DNA of 64,000 bases from Paracoccus maritimus (GTDB lineage Bacteria > Pseudomonadota > Alphaproteobacteria > Rhodobacterales > Rhodobacteraceae), in NCBI RefSeq assembly GCF_025195095.1, contig NZ_JANAVZ010000003.1, forward strand, positions 62,001 through 126,000, in the 5' to 3' direction. The translations under genes and the position numbers were made by a program. Below the pieces are notes generated by a model that did not search any database, had not been told where the DNA came from, and worked only from the letters and a program-made list of their open reading frames with translations. Within the stretch, counting starts at the first letter, position 1. The number at the start of each line of letters is the position of its first letter. Shown in pieces: positions 28,303 through 36,731 of this stretch.

Positions 28303-29244
28303 ATGACCTTTCCCCGCATCGCCGCCGCGCTGGTCTTGGGCACCGCGCTGACCGGCCCTGCCTTGGCCGCCGAACCCGAGCAATGCCAGGACGTCACCTT
28401 CTCGGATGTCGGCTGGTCCGACATCACGGCCACCACAGCGCTGGCCTCGACCGTTCTGCAGGCGCTGGGATACGAGACCGAGACCAAGATCCTGTCGGTG
28501 CCGGTCACCTATACCGCGCTTTCGACCGATGATGTGGACGTGTTCCTTGGCAACTGGATGCCGACCATGCAGGCCGACATCGCCCCCTATAGCGAGGCCG
28601 GCACGGTCGATACGGTTCGCACCAACCTGACCGGGGCGAAATACACCTTGGCCACCAACAAGGCCGGTGCCGATCTGGGCATCGACGATTTCGGCAAGAT
28701 CGCCGAGCACAAGGACGCGCTGGACGGCCAGATCTACGGTATCGAGCCGGGCAATGACGGCAACCGCCTGCTGCTGGAAATGGTGGCCGAGGACAAGTTC
28801 GGGCTGGGCACCTTCGAGATCGTCGAATCCAGCGAACAGGGGATGCTGGCCCAGGTCAGCCGCGCATCGAATTCTGACAACCCGATCGTCTTCCTTGGCT
28901 GGGAGCCGCACCCGATGAACGCCCAGTTCGAAATGACCTATCTGACCGGCGGCGATGACATCTTCGGGCCGGATCTGGGCGGCGCCGAAGTGCGCACCAA
29001 CACCCGCGCCGGCTATGTCGGGGAATGCCCGAACGTGGGCAAGTTCCTGCAGAATCTGGAATTCACCCTGGCGATGGAAAACGAGGTGATGGGCAAGATC
29101 CTGAATGACGGACAGGATCCGATGGCCGCCGCGAAAGAATGGCTGGCCGCCAATCCCGACGCCGCGACCGGCTGGCTTGACGGCGTGACGACCTTCGACG
29201 GCAACGACGCGCAGGCCGCTCTGTCCGAGGCGCTGAACGGCTGA
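28303..29244 (+). CDS. choX: Choline ABC transporter substrate-binding protein
   Basis: 313 residues, periplasmic. A signal peptide (MTFPRIAAALVLGTALTGPALA) precedes an OpuAC/ChoX domain; early segments are DVTFSDVGWSDITATTALA and FLGNWMPTM, and the ligand-cage aromatics include Trp in FLGWEPHPMN. It delivers choline to ChoW/ChoV. ATG 28303 has AGGGAG 7 bases upstream. A terminator-like hairpin follows, so choX may be made in excess of the membrane parts. Confidence 0.96.
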   Translation: MTFPRIAAALVLGTALTGPALAAEPEQCQDVTFSDVGWSDITATTALASTVLQALGYETETKILSVPVTYTALSTDDVDVFLGNWMPTMQADIAPYSEAGTVDTVRTNLTGAKYTLATNKAGADLGIDDFGKIAEHKDALDGQIYGIEPGNDGNRLLLEMVAEDKFGLGTFEIVESSEQGMLAQVSRASNSDNPIVFLGWEPHPMNAQFEMTYLTGGDDIFGPDLGGAEVRTNTRAGYVGECPNVGKFLQNLEFTLAMENEVMGKILNDGQDPMAAAKEWLAANPDAATGWLDGVTTFDGNDAQAALSEALNG

Positions 29245-29249
29245 CCTCG

Positions 29250-29277
29250 CGCCCCGCCGTACCGGCGGGGCGATTTT
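29250..29277 (+). terminator. Attenuating hairpin between choX and choW
   Basis: CGCCCCGCCG / CGGCGGGGCG is a perfect 10-bp stem with a 3-base loop followed by ATTTT, 5 bases after the choX stop. It should end part of the transcripts, giving more binding protein than permease. choW begins 62 bases further on. Confidence 0.75.
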
Positions 29278-29339
29278 CTCCGCAACTGCCACGTCGCGCC
29301 GCCGCGCAGCGGAACCGGACGCGACTTCGCGACAAGGGA

Positions 29340-30194
29340 ATGCGCATGGAGCAGCTGACTTCGCTGGTAACCGACAACAAGATCCCGGTGGGCAGAACCG
29401 CCAAGGCCATCTTCGACTGGCTGAACGCGAATGCCGCGTGGCTTTTCAACGCCATTTCGACCGCGATGGACTGGCTGATCGGCCGGATCCTGGCCGGGCT
29501 GGAATTTCCCCACCCCTTCCTGTTCATCGCAATCGCGGTGGCCCTGACATGGGCCTTGCAGCGCAACTGGCGGCCCTGTCTGCTGGTGGCGCTGGGCTTG
29601 CTGTTCATTCTCAACCAGGGCTACTGGGATGAAACCTTGCAATCGCTGACCCTGGTACTGGCCGCCTGTATCGTTTGCATGGCGATCGGCGTTCCCATCG
29701 GGATCGCGGCGGCGCATCGGCCACGGCTTTACGCGTGGATGCGGCCGGTGCTGGACCTGATGCAGACCCTGCCGACCTTCGTCTATCTGATCCCGGCCAT
29801 CGTCTTCTTCGGCATCGGTATGGTGCCCGGACTTCTGGCGACGGTGATCTTCGTGCTGCCCGCGCCGATCCGGCTGACCCAGCTTGGCATCAGCTCGACC
29901 CCGGATTCGCTGGTCGAGGCCGCACGCGCCTTCGGCGCCACCAATCGCCAGCTCCTGTGGAAGGTCGAACTGCCAAGCGCCCTGCCCCAGATCATGGCCG
30001 GGCTGAACCAGACGATCATGCTGTCGCTGTCGATGGTGGTCATCGCCGCGCTGGTCGGCGCATCGGGTCTGGGCGTGCCGGTGGTGCGCGCGCTGAACAG
30101 CGTCAACACCTCGCTGGGGTTCGAATCGGGCTTCGTGATCGTCATCGTCGCGATCATGCTGGACAGGATGCTGCGCATGGAGGGCCGGAAATGA
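29340..30194 (+). CDS. choW: Choline ABC transporter permease
   Basis: 284 residues, with six or seven transmembrane helices and the ABC importer EAA loop (SLVEAARAFGATNRQLLWKVELPSALP region, residues about 197-222). It carries choline through the inner membrane. The proline-rich helix SALPQIMAGLNQTIMLSLSMVVIAALVG is typical of ProW/OpuAB relatives. Its stop overlaps the choV ATG. The annotated start MRMEQL has a second ATG at 29346; either works. Confidence 0.95.
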   Translation: MRMEQLTSLVTDNKIPVGRTAKAIFDWLNANAAWLFNAISTAMDWLIGRILAGLEFPHPFLFIAIAVALTWALQRNWRPCLLVALGLLFILNQGYWDETLQSLTLVLAACIVCMAIGVPIGIAAAHRPRLYAWMRPVLDLMQTLPTFVYLIPAIVFFGIGMVPGLLATVIFVLPAPIRLTQLGISSTPDSLVEAARAFGATNRQLLWKVELPSALPQIMAGLNQTIMLSLSMVVIAALVGASGLGVPVVRALNSVNTSLGFESGFVIVIVAIMLDRMLRMEGRK

Positions 30195-31225
30195 GCGACA
30201 CCTCACCCAACGCCGTGGAATTCGACAAGGTCTGCATCGTCTTCGGCGACGAGCCCGACAAGGCGCTGCCCCTGATGGACGAGGGGCTGGAACGCGGACC
30301 GATCAAGCAGGAAACCGGCCAGGTGCTGGGCGTCCACGATTGCAGCGTGAATGTCCGGCAGGGCGAGATCCTGGTCCTGATGGGATTGTCGGGTTCGGGC
30401 AAGTCCACCCTTCTGCGGGCGGTGAACGCGCTGAACGACGTCTGTCGCGGCGAGGTGCGCGTCTGGGATGGCCAGAAGATGATCTCTGTCACCGGCGCGG
30501 GCCGCAAGGCGCTGCGCGATCTGCGGCTCAGCAAGGTCGCGATGGTGTTCCAGCAGTTCGGCCTACTGCCTTGGCGGACCGTGCGCGAGAATGTCGGGCT
30601 GGGGCTGGAACTGGCTGGAATGTCGGTCAAGGACCGGCGCGACAAGGTGGATCGTCAGCTTGAGACCGTGGGCCTTTCGGAATGGGCCGAACGGAAGGTG
30701 GGCGAATTGTCAGGGGGGATGCAGCAGCGTGTCGGGCTTGCCCGCGCCTTCGCGACCGAGGCGCCGATCCTGCTGATGGACGAACCCTTCAGCGCGTTGG
30801 ACCCGCTGATCCGGGCACGGCTGCAGGACGAGTTGCTGGAACTGCAGGAAAAGACCCAGCGGACGATCATCTTTGTCAGCCACGATCTGGACGAGGCGTT
30901 CAAGCTGGGCAATCGGATCGCGCTGATGGAGGGCGGTCGGATCGTGCAGATCGGCACCGCGCGCGAAATCATCGCCAACCCGGTCAACGACTATGTCGCC
31001 GATTTCGTCGCCCACATGAATCCGCTTGGGGTGCTGACCGCCGAAGACGTGGCCGAGCCCGGCGACGCCGAAGGCGCTCCGGTGCCACGCGACATGGCCG
31101 TGCGCGATGTGATGGGGCTTCTGGCGCAATCCGCAGCGCTTCCCGTCGAAGGCGGCGGACGGATCACCCGCGACGGGGTCCTTGCACGGCTGATTGATCC
31201 GCGGGGCGGACAAGAGGCAGGCTGA
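30191..31225 (+). CDS. choV: Choline ABC transporter ATP-binding protein
   Basis: 344 residues. Nucleotide-binding domain of the glycine-betaine/choline type: an N-terminal extension precedes Walker A LMGLSGSGKST, the Q-loop VFQQFGLLPW, signature LSGGMQQRVGLARA, Walker B ILLMDEPFSALDP and the switch His in VSHDLDEA. The C-terminal part (VADFVAHMNPLGVL, then the ~60 residues after it) is a degenerate CBS-like tail. ATG 30191 overlaps choW by ATGA. The stop codon lies inside a hairpin shared with the next, convergent gene. Confidence 0.96.
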   Translation: MSDTSPNAVEFDKVCIVFGDEPDKALPLMDEGLERGPIKQETGQVLGVHDCSVNVRQGEILVLMGLSGSGKSTLLRAVNALNDVCRGEVRVWDGQKMISVTGAGRKALRDLRLSKVAMVFQQFGLLPWRTVRENVGLGLELAGMSVKDRRDKVDRQLETVGLSEWAERKVGELSGGMQQRVGLARAFATEAPILLMDEPFSALDPLIRARLQDELLELQEKTQRTIIFVSHDLDEAFKLGNRIALMEGGRIVQIGTAREIIANPVNDYVADFVAHMNPLGVLTAEDVAEPGDAEGAPVPRDMAVRDVMGLLAQSAALPVEGGGRITRDGVLARLIDPRGGQEAG

Positions 31226-31242
31226 GGCGATCGCGCCTCAGC
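31221..31242. terminator. Shared hairpin holding the choV and kpsM-like stop codons
   Basis: GCTGAGGCG-ATCG-CGCCTCAGC is a perfect 9-bp stem. The TGA of choV (31223-31225) lies in the left arm and the TGA of the convergent ABC-2 permease (31238-31240 on minus) in the right arm. No U-tract follows on either side, so it may work as a symmetric block. Confidence 0.55.
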
Positions 31243-32086
31243 TGTTCAACAGGTCACGGTGATAGCGCTGCAGCAGCGCCAGCGCGACGACGAACAGGCC
31301 CAACCCCACCGCGAAGACATAGATCGCGGACACATAGTCGCCGACATATGATGGAAAGAAGGACCTTCGCATCTGTCCGATGATATGGATCAGCGGGTTG
31401 AACCACAGATAGCTGCGATAAGGTTCGGGCACGTCATCGAACACGAAGAAGATGCACGAGGCAAGAAACAGCGGACGTGAAATAATCGACCAAACCACCT
31501 GCCAGCTTGGGAAGGCGGTGAACAGGAAACAGTTCATCGTCCCCACACCGATCGCCAGGACCAGCATCATGACAAAGCTCAGCGCGATGCCCAGGATCTG
31601 CGGATCGGTGCGTGTCTCCTGGGTCAGCACGATGCCCGTGAAAACCAGATAGGCCACCAGGATCTGGGTGACACCGTTGACGGCGACCCGCCCGATAAGC
31701 GCATCGACGAAGGTCACCGCCGGATAGGCCAGCAACTGTTTCGAATAACGGATCGAAGCGGCGAGTTTGTTCGAGATGGAGTTATAGGCCAGGAACGGAA
31801 CAACACCGGTGGCATAGAAGATCGCGAAGTTCGTTCCGATCGGGGGCGACCGGAAGCCAAGCGAGAAGATGGCCGTCAACAGGATAATCCCGCCCACCGG
31901 CTCGGCCACGGCCCAGAAATACCCGGCGGCCGAGCGGCCATAGGTCGTTGACATCTCGCGCAGGATCAATGCGCCGATGGAACGCAGACTGGCAAAGCTG
32001 CGCTGCTTGTGGATTTCGCGCAGGCGCGGGGTGTCGGGGCGATCGTCCCTGCGCCGCGTCGAGGTTGGAAAGGATATCTGCGACAT
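31238..32086 (-). CDS. ABC-2 type polysaccharide export permease (KpsM/CtrC-like)
   Basis: 282 residues with a charged N-terminus and six transmembrane helices. The start of the domain, IGALILREMSTTYGRSAAGYFWAVAEPVGGIILL, is typical of capsule exporters of the KpsM/BexB/CtrC type. Later segments are FLAYNSISNKLAASI and FNPLIHIIGQMRRSFFPSY. It should pair with the ATPase at 33676-34344 to move a lipid-linked glycan across the inner membrane. It points away from the other two exporter genes, sharing only a 120-base divergent region. Confidence 0.9.
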   Translation of the reverse strand: MSQISFPTSTRRRDDRPDTPRLREIHKQRSFASLRSIGALILREMSTTYGRSAAGYFWAVAEPVGGIILLTAIFSLGFRSPPIGTNFAIFYATGVVPFLAYNSISNKLAASIRYSKQLLAYPAVTFVDALIGRVAVNGVTQILVAYLVFTGIVLTQETRTDPQILGIALSFVMMLVLAIGVGTMNCFLFTAFPSWQVVWSIISRPLFLASCIFFVFDDVPEPYRSYLWFNPLIHIIGQMRRSFFPSYVGDYVSAIYVFAVGLGLFVVALALLQRYHRDLLNS

Positions 32087-32206
32087 TCGCGCCCGCTTCT
32101 GGTCCCTTGTCCGTCACGAACCCGTCAGGGATCGGTGCTGGAACTGTGCCGGGCGTTTATGTATGACACGCCACGACAGATCAACACACAGGCGGGAGAT
32201 CCGCGC

Positions 32207-33679
32207 ATGTCCGCCCAGACGCCTACTCGCAAGCCCGAAGACCAAAACGACGCGGACCGCTCCGATCCCCAGGCCGACCAGCGGCCCGGCTTTCTGGACC
32301 GTAAGAATATCGTCTCCCCGCTAGGCAAAGAGTCCCCCGAACCGGAAAAGTCAGAGTCGACCGGCAAAACCCCTGCCGCCAATCCAAGGGCCCGCAAGAT
32401 GCGCGGCGGCAAACGGGCGGCCATACGAGGTTCGGACGCGGCGCCTCCGCCTGATGACAGCACGGCAACGGCTGTGCCGCGCGCGCCGGTCAAGCTGAGG
32501 AAGGCGGCTGCGGCGTCAAAGCCGCCAAAGCGCAAGGCCGCGCGCGAGGAACCGGTGCGGCCTCCGGCCCGAAAGGCCCACCTTGCGCGTCGCCATATCG
32601 GCATCGTGCTGACCTTCCTGCTGATGGTGATCGCGCCTGTGGCGGTCAGCGGTTGGTATCTGTACACACGCGCCGCCGACCAATACGCATCGTTTCTGGG
32701 CTTTTCTGTGCGCAGCGAATCCGGCCCGACCTCGTCCGATCTTCTTGGCGGGCTGACCTCACTGGTCGGCATGACCAGCAGTTCCAGCAGCGACACCGAC
32801 ATCCTGTACAAATTCATCCAAAGCCGTGATCTGGTCGAACGGGTGAACGCGCGGCTGGACCTGGCCGAGATCTGGTCCAAGGCGCCGAACGATCCGATCT
32901 TTTCCTTCTCGGGCAATTCCTCGCTGGAAGAACTGCTTGGCGAATGGGAACGGAAAGTCAGCGTCTACTACGATGACGGCATGATCGATCTGCGGGTCAA
33001 GGCATTCGCGCCCGAAGACGCCCGGGACATCGCGCAGGCGATCTTCGACGAAAGCACCTTGCTGATCAACCAGCTGAACGACATCGCCCGCGAGGATGCG
33101 CTGCGCTATTCGCGCACCGAACTGGCTGAATCGCTGGAGCGTCTGAAGGACGCGCGGCAAGCCGTAACCGAGTTCCGAAACCGCCACCAGCTTGTCGATC
33201 CGACCGCCGATGTTCAGGGTCAGGTGGGCGTCGTCACCTCGCTGCAACAACAGCTTGCCGAACAGCTTGTCTCGCTGGGGATGCTGCAGGCGAATGCCCA
33301 GCCAAACGACCCGCGCATCGAACAGACCCAGCTGCGCATCAACGTGATCCGCGACCAGATCCTTGCCGAGCGCCAGAAATTCGGGTCCGAGACCGCAACC
33401 GGCGAGGTGCTGTCCGAAGTGGTCGGCCGCTACGAATCCCTGTCGGTCGATCGCGAATTCGCCGAACGGACCTATACCGCTGCGCTGGCCGCCTATGACA
33501 CGGCGCGTGGCGAGGCCGCGCGTCAGTCGCGCTATCTGGCGGCCTATATCAAGCCGACCCTCGCACAAGAGGCTGAATACCCCGAACGCGCCAAGCTGAT
33601 GCTGATCATCGGTGGCTTCCTGATGGTGACCTGGGTGATCGGCGTGCTGATCTTCTACAGCCTCCGCGACCGGCGATGA
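32207..33679 (+). CDS. Polysaccharide co-polymerase/export protein (KpsE/CtrB-like)
   Basis: 490 residues. A long, Pro/Lys/Arg-rich disordered cytosolic tail of about 125 residues comes first. It is followed by a transmembrane helix (about 131-153, GIVLTFLLMVIAPVAVSGWYLYT), a periplasmic domain with extended coiled coil (about 290-450, e.g. AESLERLKDARQAVTEFRN), and a C-terminal helix (LMLIIGGFLMVTWVIGVLIFYSL). This is the PCP-3 layout of KpsE/CtrB/BexC. GGAG lies 8 bases before ATG 32207, and that decides the start. It overlaps the ATPase gene by ATGA. Confidence 0.9.
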   Translation: MSAQTPTRKPEDQNDADRSDPQADQRPGFLDRKNIVSPLGKESPEPEKSESTGKTPAANPRARKMRGGKRAAIRGSDAAPPPDDSTATAVPRAPVKLRKAAAASKPPKRKAAREEPVRPPARKAHLARRHIGIVLTFLLMVIAPVAVSGWYLYTRAADQYASFLGFSVRSESGPTSSDLLGGLTSLVGMTSSSSSDTDILYKFIQSRDLVERVNARLDLAEIWSKAPNDPIFSFSGNSSLEELLGEWERKVSVYYDDGMIDLRVKAFAPEDARDIAQAIFDESTLLINQLNDIAREDALRYSRTELAESLERLKDARQAVTEFRNRHQLVDPTADVQGQVGVVTSLQQQLAEQLVSLGMLQANAQPNDPRIEQTQLRINVIRDQILAERQKFGSETATGEVLSEVVGRYESLSVDREFAERTYTAALAAYDTARGEAARQSRYLAAYIKPTLAQEAEYPERAKLMLIIGGFLMVTWVIGVLIFYSLRDRR

Positions 33680-34344
33680 TCCATCTTGAAAACCTGACCA
33701 AGATCTACAAGCTGAATGGCCGCCGGAAGCCGGTGGCCAACAATATCACCGCGACGTTTCCCACCGGCGTTTCGGTCGCCCTGCTGGGTCGTAACGGGGC
33801 GGGAAAATCGTCGCTGCTGAGGATGATCTCGGGGTCGATGCTGCCAACGTCGGGACGGATCCTGTCCACCGGCACGATCAGCTGGCCGGTCGGCTTCTCG
33901 GGGTCGTTCAATGGCGAGTTGACCGGCGAACAGAACACCCGTTTCGTCGCCCGCGCCTATGGCGTCGACACCGAGGAAATGCGCGACTTCGTCGAGGATT
34001 TCGCGGAACTTGGCGATCATTTCTATCTGCCGTTCCGGACCTATTCGTCGGGGATGCGCGCAAGGCTGGCCTTCGGCGTGTCGATGGCGGTGCCGTTCGA
34101 CACCTATCTGGTCGACGAGGTTTCGGCGGTCGGGGACGCGGCGTTCAAGGCCAAGTCGAACCGCCTGTTCAACGCACGCATGGCGAATGCCGGCGCTCTG
34201 GTCGTGTCGCATTCGATGCGGATGCTGCGCCAGACCTGCGATGCGGGCGCAGTGCTGGAGAATGGAAAGCTTAGCTATTTCCACGATATCGAGGATGCGA
34301 TCGAGGTGCATCTGGCGAACATGGCACGCGCGGCGGCCGGCTGA
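33676..34344 (+). CDS. Polysaccharide export ATP-binding protein (KpsT/CtrD-like)
   Basis: 222 residues. Walker A LLGRNGAGKSSLLRMISG at about 37-54, Q-loop region WPVGFSGSFNGELTG, a signature of the form YSSGMRARLAFGVSMA, and Walker B with the catalytic Glu in TYLVDEVSAVGD. The lack of a canonical LSGGQ is normal for capsule exporters. It energises export with the permease at 31238-32086. Confidence 0.92.
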   Translation: MIHLENLTKIYKLNGRRKPVANNITATFPTGVSVALLGRNGAGKSSLLRMISGSMLPTSGRILSTGTISWPVGFSGSFNGELTGEQNTRFVARAYGVDTEEMRDFVEDFAELGDHFYLPFRTYSSGMRARLAFGVSMAVPFDTYLVDEVSAVGDAAFKAKSNRLFNARMANAGALVVSHSMRMLRQTCDAGAVLENGKLSYFHDIEDAIEVHLANMARAAAG

Positions 34345-34450
34345 TCGGCAAGGATTGCGACAGCTTCGTGTCAGTGATGTTGCACGGCTGGCGTCCGAAA
34401 CGCGGGCGTTCTAAGAAGCGGGCGAAACGACAGGCTACGAAGGCATCCTC

Positions 34451-35614
34451 ATGAAGATCATCGTTCTGGGCGGAGACGGTTTCTGCGGTTGGCCCACCGC
34501 CCTGCATCTGTCCGCCAGAGGCCACGATGTGATCGTCGTGGACAATCTTTCAAGGCGCAAGATCGACGTCGAGCTGGAGGTCAGCAGCCTGACCCCGATC
34601 CGCCCCCTGGGCGAGCGTGTGCGCGCGTGGAACGAGCTGACCAACCACGCGATCCGGGTCGAGAATTTCACCGTTGGTGAACACTATCACCGGCTTCTGA
34701 CCCTGCTGCGCGAGGAACAGCCCGATGCGGTGATCCATTTCGCCGAACAGCGCGCCGCGCCCTATTCGATGAAGTCCAGCTGGCACAAGCGCTATACCGT
34801 CAGCAACAACCTCAACGCCACCAACGACGTGCTGGCGGCGATCGTCGAAAGCGGCCAGGATATTCACCTGGTCCATCTGGGCACGATGGGCGTCTATGGC
34901 TACGGCACTGCGGGCATGAAGATCCCCGAAGGCTATCTGGATGTCCTGGTCGAGACCGAGAACGGCCCCCATCGGCAAGAGATCCTGTATCCCGCCAATC
35001 CGGGCAGCATCTACCACATGACCAAGACCCAGGATCAGCTGTTCTTCTTCTATTACAACAAGAATGACGGGGTGCGGATCACCGACCTTCATCAGGGCAT
35101 CGTCTGGGGCACGCAGACCGAGGAAACCCGGATGGACCCTCGGCTGATCAACCGCTTCGACTATGACGGCGATTACGGAACGGTCCTGAACCGTTTCCTG
35201 ATGCAGGCGGCGATCGGCTATCCGCTGACCGTGCACGGCACCGGCGGACAGACCCGCGCCTTCATCCACATCCAGGACACCTGTCGCTGCATCGAACTTG
35301 CGCTGACCAACCCGCCCGCGCGGGGCGACCGGGTGAATATCCTGAACCAGATGACCGAGACACACCGGGTCCGCGATCTTGCCAAGATGATCGCCGACCA
35401 GACCGGCGTCGAGGTCGCGTTCCTGAAGAACCCGCGCAACGAGGCTGACGAGAACGATCTGCACGTCGCCAACGACCGCTTCCTAGGGCTGGGGCTTGAC
35501 CCCATCAAGCTGCAGGACGGCCTGCTTGCCGAGGTGCAGGAGATCGCGCGCAAATACGCCGACCGCTGCGACCGCGACAAGATCCCCTGCGTTTCGCAAT
35601 GGCGCACCGGCTGA
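34451..35614 (+). CDS. sqdB: UDP-sulfoquinovose synthase-like NAD-dependent epimerase (SqdB/SQD1)
   Basis: 387-residue short-chain dehydrogenase. It should convert UDP-glucose and sulfite to UDP-sulfoquinovose. The NAD motif is [15 protein letters not shown]. The active-site Thr is in HLGTMGVYG and the Tyr/Lys pair in [12 protein letters not shown]1-specific blocks follow: [31 protein letters not shown] and [20 protein letters not shown] 8 bases before ATG supports the start. No sqdC, sqdD or sqdX lies nearby. It sits directly behind the polysaccharide exporter, so the sugar nucleotide might feed a lipid or a surface glycan. Confidence 0.87.
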   Translation: MKIIVLGGDGFCGWPTALHLSARGHDVIVVDNLSRRKIDVELEVSSLTPIRPLGERVRAWNELTNHAIRVENFTVGEHYHRLLTLLREEQPDAVIHFAEQRAAPYSMKSSWHKRYTVSNNLNATNDVLAAIVESGQDIHLVHLGTMGVYGYGTAGMKIPEGYLDVLVETENGPHRQEILYPANPGSIYHMTKTQDQLFFFYYNKNDGVRITDLHQGIVWGTQTEETRMDPRLINRFDYDGDYGTVLNRFLMQAAIGYPLTVHGTGGQTRAFIHIQDTCRCIELALTNPPARGDRVNILNQMTETHRVRDLAKMIADQTGVEVAFLKNPRNEADENDLHVANDRFLGLGLDPIKLQDGLLAEVQEIARKYADRCDRDKIPCVSQWRTG

Positions 35615-35789
35615 CGCGCTTTCCAAACCGGAAACGACAGAATTCGGACCATCCTATGGAAAAGGCTCAGTACTCGGAATGCTGTCCGGCGATGGGTGCC
35701 TGACAGCAGCCGGACAACCGTTGTCTGAGGCAGGGGAACGGCGGGACAGCCCCGGCGGGGGCACGGATCGTCGCGCGTGAGCGCGATCT
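35615..35789. other. Convergent gap with small inverted repeats
   Basis: TGTCCGGC / GCCGGACA (35693-35700 and 35709-35716) and TCGCGC-GTGA-GCGCGA (35771-35786, followed by TCTT) lie between the sqdB stop and the stop of the MBL gene. Either may end transcription in one direction. I see no reading frame worth reporting. Confidence 0.35.
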
Positions 35790-36653
35790 TCAGTCCGACA
35801 GCGACAGCGACCGCGGCTCCAGCACCATCACCGTGGGTTGTCGGGGCAGGCTGGACAGCGACACCGTCAATTCGCTGCCGCCCACCCGCTGGATCAGGAA
35901 CTGATCCGACATTCCGGTCAGAAATGCTTCAAGCCGCGAGGGGCCGAACCAGTGCATCGGGATGACGACCGAACTGCGCAGCCGTGAGACGACGCGCATC
36001 ATCGCGTTCAAGTCCATCGTATAACTGCCATCGACCGGGACCATCAGCACATCGACCCGCCCCAGCGCCGCATATTGCGCGTCGCTGAGTTCCTGATGCA
36101 GATGGCCCAGATGCGCGATGCACAGATTTGCGGTCTCGAACACGAAGATCGAGTTCGCGTCTTCCTCGACAGTGCCCCAGCTGCGGATATCAGAGGTCAC
36201 GTTGCGGATCAGTACCTCGCCCAGTTCCAGGTGATGATCGGCGGCAACGCCGAAGCTGTCCTCGGACCAGCCGCGCAACACATGCGGGATTCCCTCGATG
36301 CGGTCGGTCCAGTGCGAGGAATGCGCACGGTTCATCGTCACCACGTCCGGGCGGAACCCGGTCGGCCCCGGATTGCCGTTATAGTCGGTGATAATCGACA
36401 CTCCGTCCTCGGTGCGGATCAGGAACATCGAATGCCCGACATAATGGATGCGGACGGCGCCTTCCGGCGCGGGATCTGTCCATGCCGCCCGGTGCAGATA
36501 TTCGATCCCCGGCGCGGCATCGGCGATCGCGATGCAGTGGCTGAACCGGCGCGACTGCTGCGCGTCGGCGGGTTCTGCGGCCACCAGCGCCAGGCCCATC
36601 AGGACGACGGCGGAAAGAACGGTCCTGAATGTCATCGCGAAACGCTGGCCCAT
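35790..36653 (-). CDS. Secreted MBL-fold hydrolase with altered metal site
   Basis: About 287 residues. An N-terminal signal peptide (MTFRTVLSAVVLMGLALVAA... ending near PADA) precedes a metallo-beta-lactamase fold with IHYVGHSMFLIRT, IAHLGHLHQ and VVIPMHWFG. The canonical HxHxDH metal motif is replaced by NRAHSSHWTD, so metal binding may differ. UlaG-like lactonases are the closest general group; the substrate is unknown. Possible starts are GTG 36686 and ATGs at 36665, 36653 and 36635; I use 36653 with low certainty on that point. It precedes a CoA-transferase gene on the same strand by 78 bases in the reverse direction. Confidence 0.8.
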   Translation of the reverse strand: MGQRFAMTFRTVLSAVVLMGLALVAAEPADAQQSRRFSHCIAIADAAPGIEYLHRAAWTDPAPEGAVRIHYVGHSMFLIRTEDGVSIITDYNGNPGPTGFRPDVVTMNRAHSSHWTDRIEGIPHVLRGWSEDSFGVAADHHLELGEVLIRNVTSDIRSWGTVEEDANSIFVFETANLCIAHLGHLHQELSDAQYAALGRVDVLMVPVDGSYTMDLNAMMRVVSRLRSSVVIPMHWFGPSRLEAFLTGMSDQFLIQRVGGSELTVSLSSLPRQPTVMVLEPRSLSLSD

Positions 36654-36731
36654 GAAGAACAGCATAGCTTCGCCAGCAGCCTTCACCCAAAGCCTGCCGC
36701 GTCACTTTCGCGTGACATGAACGGTGCCTGC

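Noticed and set aside
32161-32206. Earlier ATG for the KpsE-like gene
   Set aside because: No SD before it; ATG 32207 has GGAG at 8 bases.
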